Shown here one piece after another: positions 62,774 through 64,000 of a stretch of DNA of 64,000 nt. The DNA comes from Streptomyces sp. NBC_01235 (GTDB taxonomy: Bacteria > Actinomycetota > Actinomycetes > Streptomycetales > Streptomycetaceae), in NCBI RefSeq assembly GCF_035989285.1, contig NZ_CP108513.1, positions 9,176,001-9,240,000 on the forward strand, given 5' to 3'. Numbering within the stretch: position 1 is the stretch's first letter; every line of letters starts with the position of its first letter. The notes beneath the pieces were generated by a model. That model saw only the letters and a list, made by a program, of their open reading frames with translations. It searched no databases and was not told where the DNA came from. The position numbers and the translations under genes are program-made.

Positions 62774-62788
62774 TGAAAATGAATGTCA
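62774..62788. promoter_or_regulatory. Zur-box-like operator
   Basis: TGAAAATGAATGTCA matches the Streptomyces Zur palindrome TGAAAATGATTTTCA, as I remember it, at 13 of 15 positions. It sits in the only AT-rich patch of the region, directly before the ATPase gene, where a bound repressor would block transcription. Confidence 0.6.
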
Positions 62789-62936
62789 TGTGGCTAGGTT
62801 TAGGGGAGGTCATGATCGCTGTCAAGTCGGAGGGCGCCGTCTGCAGTGATCACGCGGATCAGGGCCACTGCTCCCGCAGGGGTGAACGCGGGAGCGGCGG
62901 TCGACGTATCAGTCGGGCGTGGGAGGATCCCTCACC

Positions 62937-63539
62937 ATGAGTGCGTCCCCGGCGGTCCGAAGTCTGCGCGCCGCGGTGTTCGCCGCGGTGTGTGTGCTGT
63001 TGGCCGCCGCCGGGCACGGACTCGCCACGGGTGACACGCCGCCGCCGTGGGCGGACGGCGCCGGATTCCTGGCCGTGTTCGCCGCCGGGTGGCTGCTCGG
63101 CGCCCGGGAGCGCGCGCTGCCCGGGATCGGCGCGGCCATGCTCGCCACCCAGGCGGGGCTGCACGTCGCCTTCGACGCGGCCCGCTGCCGTACGACGGCG
63201 CAGACCATGGCCGCGATGTCCATGACGTCCGCGCACGGCATGCACCCGCACGCCCACACCGCCACGGCCATGACCCCGCACGCCACGGCGGCCCATGTCC
63301 TCGCCGCGCTCGCCGCCTCCTGGTGGCTGCGGCGCGGGGAGGCCGCCCTGTGGTCGCTGCTGCGCTGGGCGGTCGCGTTCCTGCCGGGCCTCGCGGCATG
63401 GTGGCGGGACACACCCGTCCCGTTGCCCGTGGCGTCCCTCCGCCCCGTCGCCCCGGCTCCGGTCCCGCCCCGGCAGTTGCTGTTGCGGTACACCGTGAGC
63501 CGCCGCGGACCGCCCACCCCGATCCCGTACGCGATCTGA
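62937..63539 (+). CDS. Membrane protein with His/Met-rich loop (200 aa)
   Basis: About four or five hydrophobic helices (AAVFAAVCVLLAAAGHGLA, FLAVFAAGWLLGA, AHVLAALAASWWLRRG, WAVAFLPGLAAWW) surround a loop rich in metal-binding side chains (MAAMSMTSAHGMHPHAHTA, residues about 91-109, then MTPHATAAH). GGGAGG precedes the ATG by about ten bases. The neighbour is a YcnI-type copper protein, so a part in copper uptake or delivery at the membrane is a good inference. No known transporter family is evident. Confidence 0.78.
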   Translation: MSASPAVRSLRAAVFAAVCVLLAAAGHGLATGDTPPPWADGAGFLAVFAAGWLLGARERALPGIGAAMLATQAGLHVAFDAARCRTTAQTMAAMSMTSAHGMHPHAHTATAMTPHATAAHVLAALAASWWLRRGEAALWSLLRWAVAFLPGLAAWWRDTPVPLPVASLRPVAPAPVPPRQLLLRYTVSRRGPPTPIPYAI

Positions 63540-63604
63540 ACCCGGGCCGGAACCGCACCAGTTCCGGCCGGACCCACACCTTCAGGTACGGAGATCACCC
63601 ACCC

Positions 63605-64000
63605 ATGTCCACGACACGCCTCGCCCTGCGCCGCGCCGGAATCGGCACCGTGCTCGCCGCCGCCGCGGTTCTCACCGCCGCCGGCGTCGCCTCCGCGCAC
63701 GTCACCGTCCACCCCGAGAGCTATGCCAAGGGCGCCACCGACGGCGTCCTGAGCTTCCGGGTCCCCAACGAGGAGGACACCGCGAGCACCACCAAGGTCC
63801 AGGTCTTCCTGCCCACCGACCACCCCGTGCTCGGTGTGCTGGTCCACCCGCAGGACGGCTGGACCGCGAAGGTGACCACCACCAAGCTCAAGACGCCGGT
63901 CAAGACCGACGACGGCACCATCACCGACGCCGTCTCCGAGATCACCTGGACGGGAGGGAAGATCGGCGCCGGGCAGTACGAGGACTTCGACGTCGCCTTC
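63605..64000 (+). CDS. YcnI-like DUF1775 copper-binding protein (3' end missing)
   Basis: A Sec signal (LRRAGIGTVLAAAAVLTAAG) ends at ASA, leaving His as the first mature residue in HVTVHPESYAKGATDG, the exposed N-terminal His used for copper in YcnI proteins. It continues LSFRVPNEEDTASTTKVQVF and GWTAKVTTTKLKTPV up to the window edge after 132 codons. GGAGA precedes the ATG. These exported proteins bind copper and are usually encoded with membrane copper proteins, as here. Confidence 0.9.
   Translation, partial: MSTTRLALRRAGIGTVLAAAAVLTAAGVASAHVTVHPESYAKGATDGVLSFRVPNEEDTASTTKVQVFLPTDHPVLGVLVHPQDGWTAKVTTTKLKTPVKTDDGTITDAVSEITWTGGKIGAGQYEDFDVAF

Overview
The window is very GC-rich actinobacterial chromosome, almost certainly Streptomyces. 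It holds a bald-type conservon (cvnABCDE), rare TTA codons confined to a few genes, Tat and lipoprotein signals, a GH55 laminarinase, a paralogous sucCD/oxalate block, an EboA/EboE locus and XRE/DUF397 pairs. All identifications come from reading the sequence and from remembered family features. No database search was run.

Layout. Positions 1-14.1 kb (plus strand) are a sugar-chemistry region: a Gfo/Idh/MocA dehydrogenase, TIM-barrel isomerases, an exported PQQ-type sugar dehydrogenase and an exported ThuA-DUF1080 fusion. These are followed by a tightly overlapping actinobacterial ebo cluster: inositol-phosphate-synthase-like protein, a collapsed eboC, TIM-barrel protein, EboA, TatD-like EboB, EboE and a phosphodiesterase/phosphatase EboF. 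A Tat-exported TIM barrel and a strong 24-bp hairpin close the block. 14.2-23.4 kb is an oxalate module: OFA-family transporter with a dead paralogue beside it, NDP-forming acyl-CoA ligase, formyl-CoA transferase and oxalyl-CoA decarboxylase on the minus strand. A sucCD pair diverges from it across a clean palindromic operator. An aldehyde dehydrogenase, a gene-poor 0.9 kb and tRNA-Leu(GAG) follow.

26.5-30.4 kb is the conservon (sensor-like ATPase, roadblock protein, DUF742, GTPase, P450). cvnA and cvnC carry TTA codons and the P450 lacks the ExxR motif. 30.4-37.7 kb is a flavin monooxygenase followed upstream by a complete-looking hydroxyproline catabolic set (GntR regulator, epimerase, DapA-type deaminase, three-subunit D-hydroxyproline dehydrogenase), with a shared operator-like motif. 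37.8-45.3 kb has a frameshifted lipoprotein gene, a nucleotidyltransferase, a candidate leader peptide plus hairpin in front of an EF-G paralogue, an LLM flavin oxidoreductase behind a 12-bp inverted repeat, and a GH55 exo-beta-1,3-glucanase under a LacI-type operator.

45.4-58.5 kb looks like a decaying accessory island. McrBC is intact. Around it are a truncated RelE-like/UvrD helicase whose Walker A has been stretched by a 7-bp repeat, a DUF262 (GmrS-like) gene with an amber stop and no C-terminus, fragments of a tyrosine recombinase, a Tn3 transposase and an IS transposase, a lower-GC ComB-like gene, and an XRE regulator with an out-of-frame deletion beside an intact DUF397 gene. 58.5-64 kb returns to chromosomal genes: a membrane protein with a long Glu-Pro repeat, a lipoprotein, a ParA/CooC-like ATPase behind a Zur-box-like site, and a His/Met-rich membrane protein next to a YcnI copper protein that runs off the end.
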